Shown: one piece after another, positions 10,601 through 22,011 of the stretch
Layout of the letters: the number at the start of each line of letters is the position of its first letter
Position numbering within the stretch: the first letter of the stretch is position 1
Assembly: GCA_003952965.2 (NCBI GenBank)
Contig: CM025851.1
Span: 8,659,647 to 8,723,646 of the forward strand
Origin: Morella rubra
Taxonomy: Eukaryota; Streptophyta; Magnoliopsida; Fagales; Myricaceae
DNA: 64,000 bases
Reading direction: 5' to 3'
Notes under the pieces: model-generated
Databases searched by the model: none
The model's input: the letters and a program-made list of their open reading frames with translations, nothing else
Told to the model about the DNA's origin: nothing
Translations under genes and position numbers: made by a program

Positions 10601-13383
10601 AATATGGTGAAATGGTGCAGCTGTGCAGTGATAAAGGTGGTGCTGGCGATGAGCAGTAAACTTTTCACATTAGGGCTTTGGTTTTTGTCTGATGAGTAAC
10701 ATCTCAGAACATGAAAAGGTTTTCCCTGAGTAGCAGAAACTTAATGCACCCAGCATGCATGTATTGAAAATTTCACATCAAAATACATTGTCAACCTGAT
10801 CCATTTAAAGAATGCAAAACACATATTAGTTGGAAACTGGGACTGGAAAAAAATTAAGAGTGAAAATATGAAAAAAATTTGGAGGATATTCTTGCAAGGT
10901 GCATGATGACAATCCAAACATGCCAAAGCATGCAATAACACAGAGACCTAGGAACGGGAAAGAGGACAGCACAGTTGCAATGTCATACTTGATGATGTAT
11001 CTGGAACAGGTCTATGATATAACTGCTTTTGCTGATCAATTACATTCTGTTGTTGAAGCAAGGAACCTGATGCCTGAAGCCTTTGCTGCATATCCCTTTG
11101 TAAGGAAGTTGGCTGCTGTTGCAAACCCAGCTGCTGTTGCAACTGTGGAGATTGTGACTGAATCTGAGAAATCATATGCTGCTGGTGTTGCTGGGATGGC
11201 TGTGGCTGTGATTGCGATTGCGATTGCGATTGCGATTGTGCTGCCCCTTGATTTGGTACCAAATTAGATGCGCTCTGTTGTGGTTGTTGCTGCACCGGAA
11301 CCTTGGGCTGTTGTAGCATGTGCACCGAGTGTTGAGTAGCTTGCATACTTGAGTTAACAGACTGAGTTCCAAGCATTTGTTTGCTGCTGCTGCTGCTGTA
11401 ACCCAGAAACATTACTTTGAGAACCCAACTGCTGCTGATGCATATTGGAGAGGTTGTTTTGCTGAGCCATTAACTGTTGCTGTTGCTGCATGTTTTGAAG
11501 ATTATTCTGCTGGCTAATTAACATCTGTTGCTGCTGCTGCTGCTGCATGTCCCCCACACTGCCCTGCTGCGCAATTAATTGGTTCTGTTGCATGTTTGTA
11601 GCATTCGGCTGCTGCACCATCATCTGCTGCTGCTGCTGTGAAGGCAATATTGTCTGCTGCTGCATTGATGTTTGCTGTTGATGAACAGCAGCCTGTTGTG
11701 GCTGTTGCTGTTGACGGAGAACTGATTGCGGATGTTGCTGAAGCATGGATGGTGTGGTTTGTTGAATGGATGGCTGCTGATTCTGCTGAATACCAGGTAG
11801 AGAAGATGATTGCATCACTGAAGGCTGCATCGCAGATGCTGTTTGCATGAGTGATTGCTGAGAAGATTGCAACTGATTGGGATGTAACAAATTTTGCTGC
11901 TGCTGCTGTTGCTGTTGCTGAATGTGAGATTGCATGAGTGAGTGTGTGATAGACCCCTGCTGCTGCCGTTGCTGGATCTTCTGCTTTAAAAGCTGATGAT
12001 GTAACTGCTGTGGGTAAAGATACTGCTGTTGATTCTGTGACTGCTGTTGCTGCAGGGGAAAAACTGATTGCCTTCCTTGCATTTGCCGTGGATTATTTGC
12101 AAACATATTGGAGGGAACCCCTTGCCCCATTGGATTCCCTACAGAATTCTGTGAACTGCCAGATATACTCTGCATGTTGGTAGTCTGGCCAACGCCATTT
12201 TGGATAGGATTCTGGTTTAAACCAGAGACAGGAGGCAGAGCAGATGGTAAGCTGGCAGCATTTTGAACTCCAGCAGGAATGTTATTCTGAATGTTCTGAG
12301 GTAACAATTGCTGGCGCGCTTGGGCCTGATTAGCTGAAACCGGGACAGAAATAGCTTGCCCTTGAACTTGGGACTGCATACCAAGCAACCCTATTCAACA
12401 TGAAAAAACACAATCAGCCACCAAATAAGAGGAAAAAACGTTGAAAGAAAATTAAAAAAAAGGGAGGAAAAGAGAACACTTTAAGCAAGTTATGACCAAA
12501 TAGACAAAGGCATTCAAGGACTACCGGTGATACGTATACTTAAAGTACTTAAATCAAAGCACAGCAGTATTATAGCAACTTCCAAAAAAAAAATGTAAAA
12601 AATAACAAGAGAACAGAAACAGTGGTCATTTACATTTATTACAGCACATATTCAGAATCTCATTTCTTTTTCATAACCTGTTTAAAGGGGATGTAAAAGT
12701 TGCACTCTTACAAATCCAACCCGCAGGGTATACACCATCTCCCCATACCCCCACCAACAAATGGGCAATACTCATTTGAGGATGTGAGAAAAAAACGCCT
12801 TTCAGACTAAGTAAACACACAAACACAAACACAAAAAAAAAAAACATATCTACAAACTGGCAAGTAATGTTTGTGTATAAGTTATGAATGCAGGAAAGAA
12901 CAATTTATCAGCGTCAAAAGCAAGAAGCTAGAGACAAACTGGAATGATTGATATGCAAGTAAAATCCTGCACACTACTCTATAATGCTTTCACCTGTGTC
13001 TGGGGCCTTATTGCTATTGCCAGAAGGGTTGGACGGCAAAGAATTGCTGGAGGATTCTGAGACTTAGTTTCCATTGTAAGCATCTTCAGAGAAATTTTTC
13101 GTAGGTAATCTCCCTGACATAAGGTGATCAATAAAAAACTTAAAACTCACGGCACTATGTGATGCAATATAGACAGAAACCTACCAGGAGGTTTAGAATT
13201 CTGCAAGTACAGATTATTATAAAGGTGAATATACATCATGAAAAATATAGGAACCAGTGTGACGCAAGTACCTGACTTGTGGCAGCAGTATAAATCTTTT
13301 CCTCAAACCTTATAGCTATTTTCTTCAATTCGTGCAAACCATCTTGGCCGTTAACGGGGAGATGCCTCTTCAATGTATCCATT

Positions 13384-15227
13384 CTACAAACACAAGTGAG
13401 ACTCGTAAGAAGTTACCAGCCATTCAAGCTCAATGAAGCTACTAATGAAAGAGAAACCCCAATTGGAAAAACTACGATGGCAGTGCAGAACTTGAGCACA
13501 AAAAATACAAAGGAATATTACAAACAAAATTTTCATGAAATATGAGAAGATTGAAGAACAAGCAACAGATAACTCATTCCAAGGGTAAAAAATAACAGCA
13601 ATAGCATGTGACTGTATGTGATACCTAGAGTCCCACATAGAGTAAAAGAAGACAAAGAATGATATAAAGTTAAGTTCCACAGTAGACTAGGTGGAACTGG
13701 GCCTTATAATGATTCTAAAGAGCTTCAAAAAATAACCTTGACTAATCTTTGAAGTCAAAGCGCAGATGCGACTAGCGCTTCGTTCGGTCGTTACAGATGG
13801 TATTTGAGTGGGCTTGGTAAGCATTAGAGAGGAGAAGGAATGATAAGGTCAAGTCTCATATTGAGACCTTACTAGTGGAAACGGCTTATAATGATTCCAA
13901 GAGCTTCAAACATTGACTAGTCTTTTTGAAGTCAAAACGCAGATGTGGCCAGCGCTTTCTTGGGTCACACACTGAATAAGCTTCACTATCTGGAAGCACA
14001 ATCTCGTAACTACAACAGATGTAAGGTCAACTTCTATTTTTCTAATCTTCAGCATACACCATCGAAATACAAATATAAATTCAGAATGAAGTGTTCCACT
14101 TATTAGTCGTAAGAGTTATGAACAATTTCTGTTCCCAATTGTTCTTAGGCAATGTGTTAAAGTCTTTTGTTCTAACTTCTAAGACAGTATAGCAATTGTA
14201 ATCCAATTTCTATGACAGCACAGTTTTCGTTCATGTTTTCTATCAAGGTCATATTCTCATTCCTACAGCAACAGATGCATTTTTTAATACTTCCACGGAT
14301 TTTTCTCCCCCAGAGTGTTCTTTTGTAATTCTGTGTATTTTTTCTTCAAGTGAGGATCATTGCCTGTTCATGAGATTCATTTTCACCTCCTTGCTCTTCA
14401 ACTACATCCAAAGGCCATCAAATCAATACAAATGTCTAACCATGTAAGATAATACAACGTAATTGCACAGGAATAGCTCAATCAAGCAGTCAAATGGTAA
14501 TATACAAATCAAACCTCATGAGTGGGCACACATTGGGAACCCTGTGTGTTTGTGCATTATTACATAGGGAAATAATGGAATCTACACTAGATTCTGGATG
14601 ATGTTCCAATACTTCCAACGGAAACAACTTGCTTTTACAGCTTCTACACTTCACATTGTAAATGGTAAGTCTAAACCGACACAAGCTTTTGCACTCTATC
14701 TCATGCCCTTCAACTTTTCCTTTTAATTAGCAGTATTACTTAAAACGAAGAACGGATTTCAATTTCCGTCACACACAGTATTAAAAAACGATAAGTTGTA
14801 CAGCAAATCAAATGAAAGAAAAAAGAAACAAGAAACAAGCATATCACCACCTCCAATTAAGTAACAACTGGAAGCTTGGTTTCTGTAGTGATAAATTTAC
14901 AGCGCCTGTGTGCACCACACATTTCACTTTTGATACCACAAATTAAAGAACGCAGTTAATCTATAGAATATTCCGAACTCGAAGTACCGGAACTTAGTTT
15001 CACACAGAAGCGAGGACGGCCGACCCATTAATCATGTGAGGAGGAGTCAGTATTCGATACGAAAAGTTGCCAATTTTGAACAATATAGAAAACCGAAACT
15101 TTCAAATGAAACACAACCCGTTGAGAAGAAAGAAAGAACAAGAAAAAAATTAAGCAAAAACGAATCTAACCCATCATACACTAAGAAAAAAGGGGGGGGG
15201 GGGGGGGGGAGAGAGAGAGAGAGAGAC
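13384..15227 (-). other. MED15 copy 1 intron 1, with a degenerate internal duplication
   Basis: This 1.84 kb intron holds no recognisable gene. Two related segments at about 13700-13800 and 13880-13975 share ttataatgattc, agagcttcaaa, gaagtcaaa and cgcagatg blocks, suggesting an old short duplication or a SINE-like repeat that I cannot name. The equivalent intron of copy 2 (26117-26508) is only 392 nt and lacks about 1.47 kb between positions matching 13460 and 14925 here. Confidence 0.55.
15191..15226. repeat. Poly-G/(GA)n tract next to the intron 1 splice donor
   Basis: A run of about 18 G followed by (ga)n lies on the plus strand. Read in the gene's direction, the 5' splice site is followed at once by (CT)n then poly-C. 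The same arrangement occurs in copy 2 at 26464-26507, so it predates the duplication. Confidence 0.9.
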
Positions 15228-15361
15228 ATTTTGTTGACAATTCTTTGACGGGAATCGGGCTGCAGTTGGGCCCTCCAATCGCCGTTGTCCATGGTGGGTT
15301 CTCCGGCTCCTCCTCCGACGGGACCTTGACTTGGAGTGGGCCTCCAATTATTAGTATCCAT

Positions 15362-17908
15362 CGAGGTCCTCTAACAATTTACAACCAAATCGAAAACCCA
15401 GCAACGATATAATTAAACTCAAGTTCAAAATCGCTCAATTTAGAAAGAAGACGATAGATGCTATCACGAACAGCGATTCTGATTCTTCATGATTTGTACC
15501 TAAATTTGAGAGAGAGAGAGAGAGACAGAGGTTTGGATAGAATCAAATTGGGAACGCACAATGGATTTGGGATAATTTCGTGGAAGGAATGTATCAATGG
15601 GTTCCCTCCAACTGGCTTCTTGTTCCCTCGTGGCCTACTGCTTTTATTGGAGAATTTTATGTTTAGGGTCTGGCCAGAAAGAAGGTTTGTTTCCTTAAAA
15701 TTCTAGTTATTCCTTCTTCTCAAATTGCTAATCTTAAATCTCCTATAGAAAATATTATAAATAAATGAACCGATCGATTTAAGGTCACCGAGTGGGAAAA
15801 AAAAAATTGAGTCAAATTTTTAGTCATATCCACCAATCCTCTGCTTTCTTTTCAATTCCAAATTGCGTGACTCTCACAATCACAATAACAGGCCAAGCCC
15901 AACGAATTAGCTCCCTGCTAGACTCGGCCCTGCCCAATAGCAAATTGGTCTCAATTTTAAACAGCAATTAACAGCAACCTGTGGCCTGAATTGAGGAGAT
16001 TACCATGCTTGCAATCCTCTCAATAAATTCAAAAAAAAAAAATTTATAATTTTCACAAATTTAAAAAAAAAAAATTCAAAGATATCTTTAAAATTTTTCC
16101 TCAATTTTTTACAAACAAAATAAAAAGTTGGCCCAAGGTCTTTTATGGGCTCATTAGTTTGATCCGAATTCTACTTCAGATATCACATTAGCCCGCACTT
16201 CAGTTAATACATCGGCTGCCCAACATTGTAATACCCCTGCTACGGAAAACGCATATAAATGCAAAGGAAAATAATAGCAAAGAAAGCTTTTCCCGTTACC
16301 TAAACAGTCGAAGTTTGTAAAGAACAAATCCATTTTTCACAATCGTAAAATCATTTAGCCCGACCTCCACACTTCTATAACAACAAATGAAAGCGTACAT
16401 GGCTTTCCATTGCATCCATATGTCAATGATTCAAGAAAAAGTCATTTTTCTAAATTTTGTTGGAGCAACTCATATAATTGTGCCATATGTGTTAGAATAA
16501 AGGCGAGGTGATCCGAGTAGAACTGTAAAAGGAAGCGGAGTGAGAACACTGCTCCGTTAAGAGAAATTATGCTAATCATTTTCCTAATTTTTTCAATATC
16601 TCAAATTGTAGTAATTTAAGTACAATGTCTAATCACGTAAAATGTTGTGTCAATTATCTTTCTACTTTCTAATATCTTCTTAATTACCCTTGTTTAAGAT
16701 ACAAATCTCAGCATTTTTCTTGCAAAAACTATTCCTTTGTCTATCCAATCAATTTGACCTCTTTTGTTCGTTCCCTAAATAAAAATGAATCGCATTTTGT
16801 GAACCATGCCTTAAAAAAGTATTACGTAGAGGAGGCTGTTACACAGAATTATGGTGGGACCATGGTCCAATTTTGTGAAAAATAGTTCAAAATTAACATA
16901 AAATGGTACTAATTGCAAGTAGACTTTCTTTCATCTCGATTTACATTGATGATGTCTTGACCATATATTAATGTGCTAGGCCATTGTTTCATTTCGTCTA
17001 AAAAATACTCTGTACATGCGCTGTTAAATCTTGCATATATTTTATGGAGTGTTTTTAAAGTCCTGGAAGAATTCAGAAAGTCCTTGAGACCTGGAGTTTC
17101 TCCATAGGCAATAAATCTAAAAGTGATATAAGGGTAAGAATTTTATCCGGTTCTTACTGGAAATTCCGAATCCAGTTTCGGTATCGGGATTTTGGTACCG
17201 GTTCCAACGGTACCGAAACCGGATCCCATATTTGGAAATTTCCGGATCCAGCATTTTTTTCTTTGTTTGCTTTAGAGTTCTTTCTTTGTTTAAGAGTACT
17301 GTCTCGTTTCTTGTACTTATAGCTCTAACGGTGGGTTTTTTCCCCTCCTCGTTTTTGTCATCTTAACGTGTTCTGACGCTGGAATGGACAAATGGGTGCC
17401 TTTGGATATGCAGATCCTAATGGTCAGTCCTTCCTTCATTTCATCATTTGCTCTTCCGAGTTTTCAACTTCTCTGTCCACGGGTTTTAGTTGTTCGTTTG
17501 ATCTTAATGCGACTTTATAAACTTGTCAATCTAGTAAAACCACTAAATGCAATTCAGAGAGCAATTCCGTCTCAACAATTCAAATGCAAAAAAGATCATA
17601 TCTTGGATCATGATAGGAAAACAAAATAAACATTACAATAACAGGAAGAAAAAAAAAAAAGCCCATTTTCCAGCCAAAAAAGCATTTTAGGCCGAGGCAA
17701 AATCTGAGCCTTTAGGCCCACAATTGAAACCGGAATAAAATTCTTGGTTCTGGTGAGTATCGGAATAGACCATTCCAATTCCATTCGTTCCGGTATTCAC
17801 CATTAAACTGATAACGAATAAGGTTCTCGTAAAAAAAAAGACAACAAATAAGGTTGTTTTGCACAGGGACTAAACGATCCTATTCTCGAAACCTTCTATG
17901 AATAAGGT
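15362..17908. other. Upstream region of MED15 copy 1, no gene seen
   Basis: It contains the likely promoter and 5' UTR of MED15 copy 1, with a (ga)n run near 15509-15523, and no convincing coding sequence. It is paralogous to 26649-33745 of copy 2 but lacks that copy's insertions, so it holds their empty sites: ctact at 15635-15639 for the solo LTR and accatat near 16960 for the hAT MITE. Segments near 17130 and 17725 form an inverted repeat around aagaattttat/ccggtt with nearby accggttcc motifs, possibly an old hAT-like element of about 0.6-0.7 kb absent from copy 2. Confidence 0.6.
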
Positions 17909-18262
17909 TGTCACACTCCAAACCTCAAACACTAGCTAGAGAGTGACTTTTGATTTAAAAATTTATTTAAAATTTGCGAAATACTTCAATAAATCTCTTC
18001 AAAAAAAATAAATTAAAATAACTTCTTTAAAATTCTTTAAAAACAGAAATATCAAAACTAAACATGACTAGTTTGACACCTAGAGCCAAATATTTATTCT
18101 AGCAATCTTTCAGCTATCCGTCCACGTGCTCTCTATGACTCTCGACACGCTCCTGATCACCATCTGATAAATAAAGAAACAATAGCAGATGAAGTTGACA
18201 ACTCAATAAGCAAAATCATTATACTAGTGTATACCCATAACAATAAGAGACAAAGTATTTTA

Positions 18263-18471
18263 GGCTATATTTGGATAGTGTTTCAAAACGTTTTCAAACA
18301 CTTCTCAAACTCATTTTTTCATCAATTTCAATAACTTTTCACCAATCCCAATAACTTTTTACAAATTCCAACAACTTTTAACACACTTTTCACCAATTCC
18401 AATAAAATCTATACTACTTAAAAAAAACACAAACACAAAAAACTATTTTGAGATCTAAACCAAACATAGCC
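18263..18471. mobile_element. Tourist-like MITE (PIF/Harbinger type), TSD tta
   Basis: Terminal inverted repeats ggctatatttgg and ccaaacatagcc (one mismatch) flank a 209-bp AT-rich element with no coding sequence. The 3-bp target duplication tta lies at 18260-18262 and 18472-18474. On both sides the flanks continue as LTR sequence (gacaaagtattt and aaactcttgaaaactg match about 31740-31810 in reverse), so it inserted into the LTR. Confidence 0.8.
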
Positions 18472-18516
18472 TTAAACTCTTGAAAACTGATTTTTGGAAA
18501 TTTCAATAAGACATTA

Positions 18517-20173
18517 TGGGGTAATTTCATTGTTCGCCTCTTAAGTATGAGCAAAAATCAATGTCGCCCCACCAACTATTTTAACAGACTTTTACATTCT
18601 TTAAGTTTTAAAAATGATCAAAAGTCGTCCTCCGTCCATTTTTGACGTTAAAACAGACGAACTCCATGAACATGTGCCTCCCACGTGATATTCACCCATA
18701 TCACTTTACCAATTTGCCCTTCTCCCTATTTTCATGTTCTTCTATATTATCTCGACATCTCTCACATTTTGGATGACACCATTATGTCTCGTCTCTCTTT
18801 TCCCTCTATCATCTTGTGGTCGAGATCTGCTCTTGCCAGCGACCATTTTCAGACCCGCAGGAAAAACTACTCCACCACAGTTGTTGTTGTGCTAATTGCC
18901 ACTGTCACCTTTGTGGCCATCTTTAATGTCCCAGGCCAATTTGCGGATGACTCGAAGAAACTTCGTCCCAACTATTCTAGTGGACAGGCAAAAATTGCTC
19001 CAACAGTGGAGTTTATGATATTCATCATCTTTCATTCCATGGCCCTCTTCATATCGTTGGCTGTTGTAGTTGTTCAAACTTCAATCGTAGTAATAGGGAG
19101 GAAGGCAAAAAAGAAAATGATGGCGGTGATAATCAAGCTAATGTGGTTGGCTTTTGTGCTGATTTCAATGGCATTTCTTGCACTCTTGTACTCTTGTACT
19201 CTGTCGTTGGAAAAAAAGAGAGGTCATTGACTGTTGGAGTAATAGGTATAGGGACAATGATTATGTCAACAACATTGGGAACAATGTGTTACTGGGTGAT
19301 TGATTGTTCACAGAATTGAGGCTTCTAAATTATAGAGCACTAGGAGGTCCTTAAGAAACAGTAGGTCGCAATCTTGGTCTGTGTTAGGAGTATTGTCAGA
19401 GTCCGAGATTCTAAGCAACGAGTATAAGACAATCTACGCAATTTGAGATCTATGTGCCCTTTACTTCTTATAGTGTTGTGTATATACTCTAAACCTAGTA
19501 AGTACCTGCTCTTCTCAGACATAAATATTTGTATCGGAATCTGAAGCTATAGCCTACAATAATATCACAAAAAGTCCATACACCACTGATTCCGCAAAAA
19601 AGAGAGAACAAAACGCATATTGGGTACAAAAACAAGAAAGGGAACGGTGATGAACTAGGTACTAGGTTAAACTGTTGCTACAACAGGATTGGGTTAAAAT
19701 CATATGCAGAGGCTCAAGCTCAGACATAAACAATTAGTCAAGGGGGAAAAAGACACAAGTGAGCTATCGTTTAAAGACTGTTAGCCACGACTCGTTTTGA
19801 AAACTCCTGGAGTTGCTCGGTTGCTGTAACTCTTTAAACGCCAAACCATTGAAAGAGGCTGCTAGTGGACGGCGGAGGGAAAAGAGAGATGAGAGAGAGA
19901 GAGACAAGACACAGTCGCTGTAAGTGGAGATCTTGTCTAAAATGTGAGAGATGTTGAGATAATGCATAAAAACGTGAAAATAGGGAGAAGGGCAAATTGG
20001 TAAAATGATATGGGTTATCACGTGGTAAGCATGTGTTTGCGGAATCTGTCAATTTTAATGCCAAAAATGGACAGATGATGATTTTTTTTTTTTTATAATC
20101 ATTTTTGAAACTTAAAGGATGTAAAAATCCATTAAGATAGTTGGTAAGGCAACATTAATTTTTGCTCATACTA
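18517..20173 (+). mobile_element. MULE-like element with long inverted ends carrying a gene fragment (Pack-MULE candidate)
   Basis: The left arm (about 18547-18780) and right arm (about 19930-20170) are inverted copies: tatgagcaaaaatcaatg, ccaactatttta, ttacattctttaagtt, accaatttgcccttctccct and acatctctcacatttt recur in reverse near the other end. Between them lies an ankyrin-type PGG-domain fragment. Both outer flanks are LTR sequence, so it interrupts the LTR. The outermost 30 bp of the left end (tggggtaatttcattg) has no partner on the right, so the right end looks eroded and no 9-bp target duplication can be shown. Class assignment is by structure only. Confidence 0.55.
18861..19319 (+). 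pseudogene. PGG-domain fragment of an ankyrin-repeat membrane protein
   Basis: The reading frame gives TTVVVVLIATVTFVAIFNVPG, then hydrophobic segments EFMIFIIFHSMALFISLAVV and MAVIIKLMWLAFVLISMAFL. After a shift it continues SLTVGVIGIGTMIMSTTLG to CYWVIDCSQN and a stop at 19317-19319. This is the C-terminal PGG domain (usually four membrane helices) of plant ankyrin-repeat proteins such as the ACD6/ITN1 type. An 8-bp tandem duplication of cttgtact (19185-19192, 19193-19200) causes the frameshift. No ankyrin repeats lie upstream. A splice-acceptor-like ttttcag precedes the coding part at about 18860. It is a captured, non-functional fragment. Confidence 0.75.
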
Positions 20174-20560
20174 TAGAAAATCTCTTGTCAATAATTGTGG
20201 GTCACATTTGGACAGGATTGTGCAATTGCTACTTAACTGGAGTCCAACCAAACAAGCCAATACTATGAGTATAATTCTCCTTTACTAAGGCAACTAAGGC
20301 TTGACCATGTCCAAGAGTGCACTCGAAAATTGTTTCCAGAATTGGTGCACTCAATAAATTGATACCAATACACTATCTCTGTAAACTCTAGGTATCAGAG
20401 TTTGAAAATACATTACATATCATACTATAAACATTACTTTGAACTTTACATATTTGTGTTCTTACATGTAACATAGTGCACATAGGCCTCATGTAATATC
20501 ATTAACATTCATGTTTACACATTTCAGACTCCAATATCATACACACTGCTGAAATAATAA
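19668..20560. repeat. Direct repeat copy 1 of a tandem duplication inside the LTR block
   Basis: The segment from actaggttaaactgttgctac to about gcacataggcc is repeated at 20748-21480 in the same orientation. It spans the right arm of the MULE-like element and the resumed LTR sequence. The second copy lacks several short pieces, including the segment with a (ga)n run at 19815-19905 and the poly-T stretch near 20080. Confidence 0.8.
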
Positions 20561-20747
20561 TGGAGGGTTTGGGGCATAAAGAAGGAAGGTCTAATTAACT
20601 GGAGTACAACCCATAAACATAGTAAAATCATTTAAAACAAAACACATTGACCAACGTACACTTGAGACACCAAGAGCTACATCTAAAACCTCTGTTTCTA
20701 AGAGTCAGGTATTCAAGCTGGTCCAGAAAATCCAAGTGATGAACTCT

Positions 20748-21480
20748 AGGTTAAACTGTTGCTACAACAGGATTGGGTTAAAATCATATGCAGAGGCTCA
20801 AGCTCAGACATAAACAATTAGTCAAGGGGGAAAAAGACACAAGTGAGCTATCGTTTAAAGACTGTTAGCCACGACTCGTTTTGAAAACTCCTGGAAGGAA
20901 AGAGGCTGCTAGTTGACAAGACACAGTCGCTGTAAGTGGAGATCTTGTCTAAAATGTGAGAGATGTTGAGATAATGCATAAAAACGTGAAAATAGGGAGA
21001 AGGGCAAATTGGTAAAATGATATGGGTTATCACGTGGTAAGCATGTGTTTGCGGAATCTGTCAATTTTAATGCCAAAAATGGACAGATGATGGAAACTTA
21101 AAGGATGTAAAAATCCATTAAGATAGTTGGTAAGGCAACATTAATTTTTGCTCATACTATAGAAAATCTCTTGTCAATAATTGTGGGTCACAACAGGATT
21201 GTGCAATTGCTACTTATGGAAACCAAACAAGCCAATACTATGAGTATAATTCTCCTTTACTAAGGCAACTAAGCTTGACCATGTCCAAGGTGCACTCGAA
21301 AATGTTTCCAGAATACTCAATGAATTGCATTGATACCAATACACTATCTCTGTAAACTCTAGGTATCAGAGTTTGAAAATACATTACATATCATACTATA
21401 AACATTACTTTGAACTTTACATATTTGTGTTCTTACATGTAACATAGTGCACATAACATAAATAACTATGACCATAAAAA
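20748..21480. repeat. Direct repeat copy 2 of the tandem duplication inside the LTR block
   Basis: This is the shorter copy of 19668-20560. The two copies are separated by about 190 bp (20561-20747) of sequence that I do not recognise. It continues directly into further LTR sequence at 21480-22010, which the first copy does not have, so this copy is contiguous with the original LTR. Confidence 0.8.
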
Positions 21481-22011
21481 AGATTTGATTTAAATATTGA
21501 AAACCTCATGTAATATCATTGAACATAAAACAGGCTCATGTTTACACATTTCAGCTATAATCTTTAACAATTTTATCATATTGTAATGCAAATAAAACTT
21601 CGAGGATTTTTAGTAAAACATGCAATTTCAAAAAATACCACTTCAGTGGTTTGAAAATTCTAGTATAATAATCCACTTACCTGGATCTTCAAGCAAATAA
21701 GCCTCCAATTTAACACCCCATAAACACAAAATTTAATTTATTATAATACAATCAAAAGAAGCCATAATTGAAACCTTAAATCTGACCGATAGGATTAAAT
21801 CCGAGATTCACTGGTCAAATTCTAAAATATAAATTATTTATCTCAGACTTCCCTAAAATCCTCCAATTAAATTATATTCCTCCTACAGATGTTAACTATA
21901 CACCTATAAAATTCCATACCCAAAGTCCAACTACAACTCGGCCAGTAGAATTGATATTCACCTCTGTTCACAGAGTCAAGCTATGCTCTGAATAAATCAG
22001 TACTCATGATT

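Larger units (their letters stand above)
7501..15361 (-). pseudogene. MED15: Mediator subunit 15 (MED15), copy 1, chimeric and frameshifted
   Basis: MED15 is a Mediator tail subunit that contacts activators through its N-terminal KIX domain. Inferred exons (minus): 15228-15361, 13272-13383, 12994-13113, 10989-12390, 9853-9923, 8768-8842 and 7501-8496, all with GT..AG borders and consistent phases. Exons 1-3 encode the KIX region (MDTLKRHLPVNGQDG, GDYLRKISLKMLTMET). Exon 4 is extremely Gln-rich. Exons 5-7 carry GGDWQEEIYQK, IKAMKEMYLPELNEMYHKIA and MFKNMLERIISFLQISKSN. Two single-base lesions break the frame: a missing base near 13045 and an extra A near 11376-11382. The normal C-terminal half of MED15 is absent. 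After HQINE the frame runs into the membrane-protein exon (ISEHHCPRL) and stops at 7501. Ignoring the two indels the chimera would be 969 residues. Confidence 0.88.

Noticed and set aside
11638..11850. Open frames on the plus strand across the MED15 Gln-rich exon
   Set aside because: They are the reverse reading of CAG/CAA repeats, giving Ala/Val/Ile/Thr-rich strings. The minus strand encodes recognisable MED15.
11380..12080. CAG-type repeats as a non-coding triplet expansion
   Set aside because: The runs are interrupted, mixed CAG/CAA and in frame with the MED15 Gln-rich exon, so they are normal coding low complexity.
13185..13200. A 16-nt micro-exon between MED15 exons 2 and 3
   Set aside because: It has AG and GT borders but would shift the frame; joining exon 2 directly to exon 3 gives ATSQ-GDYLRKIS, as expected for the family.
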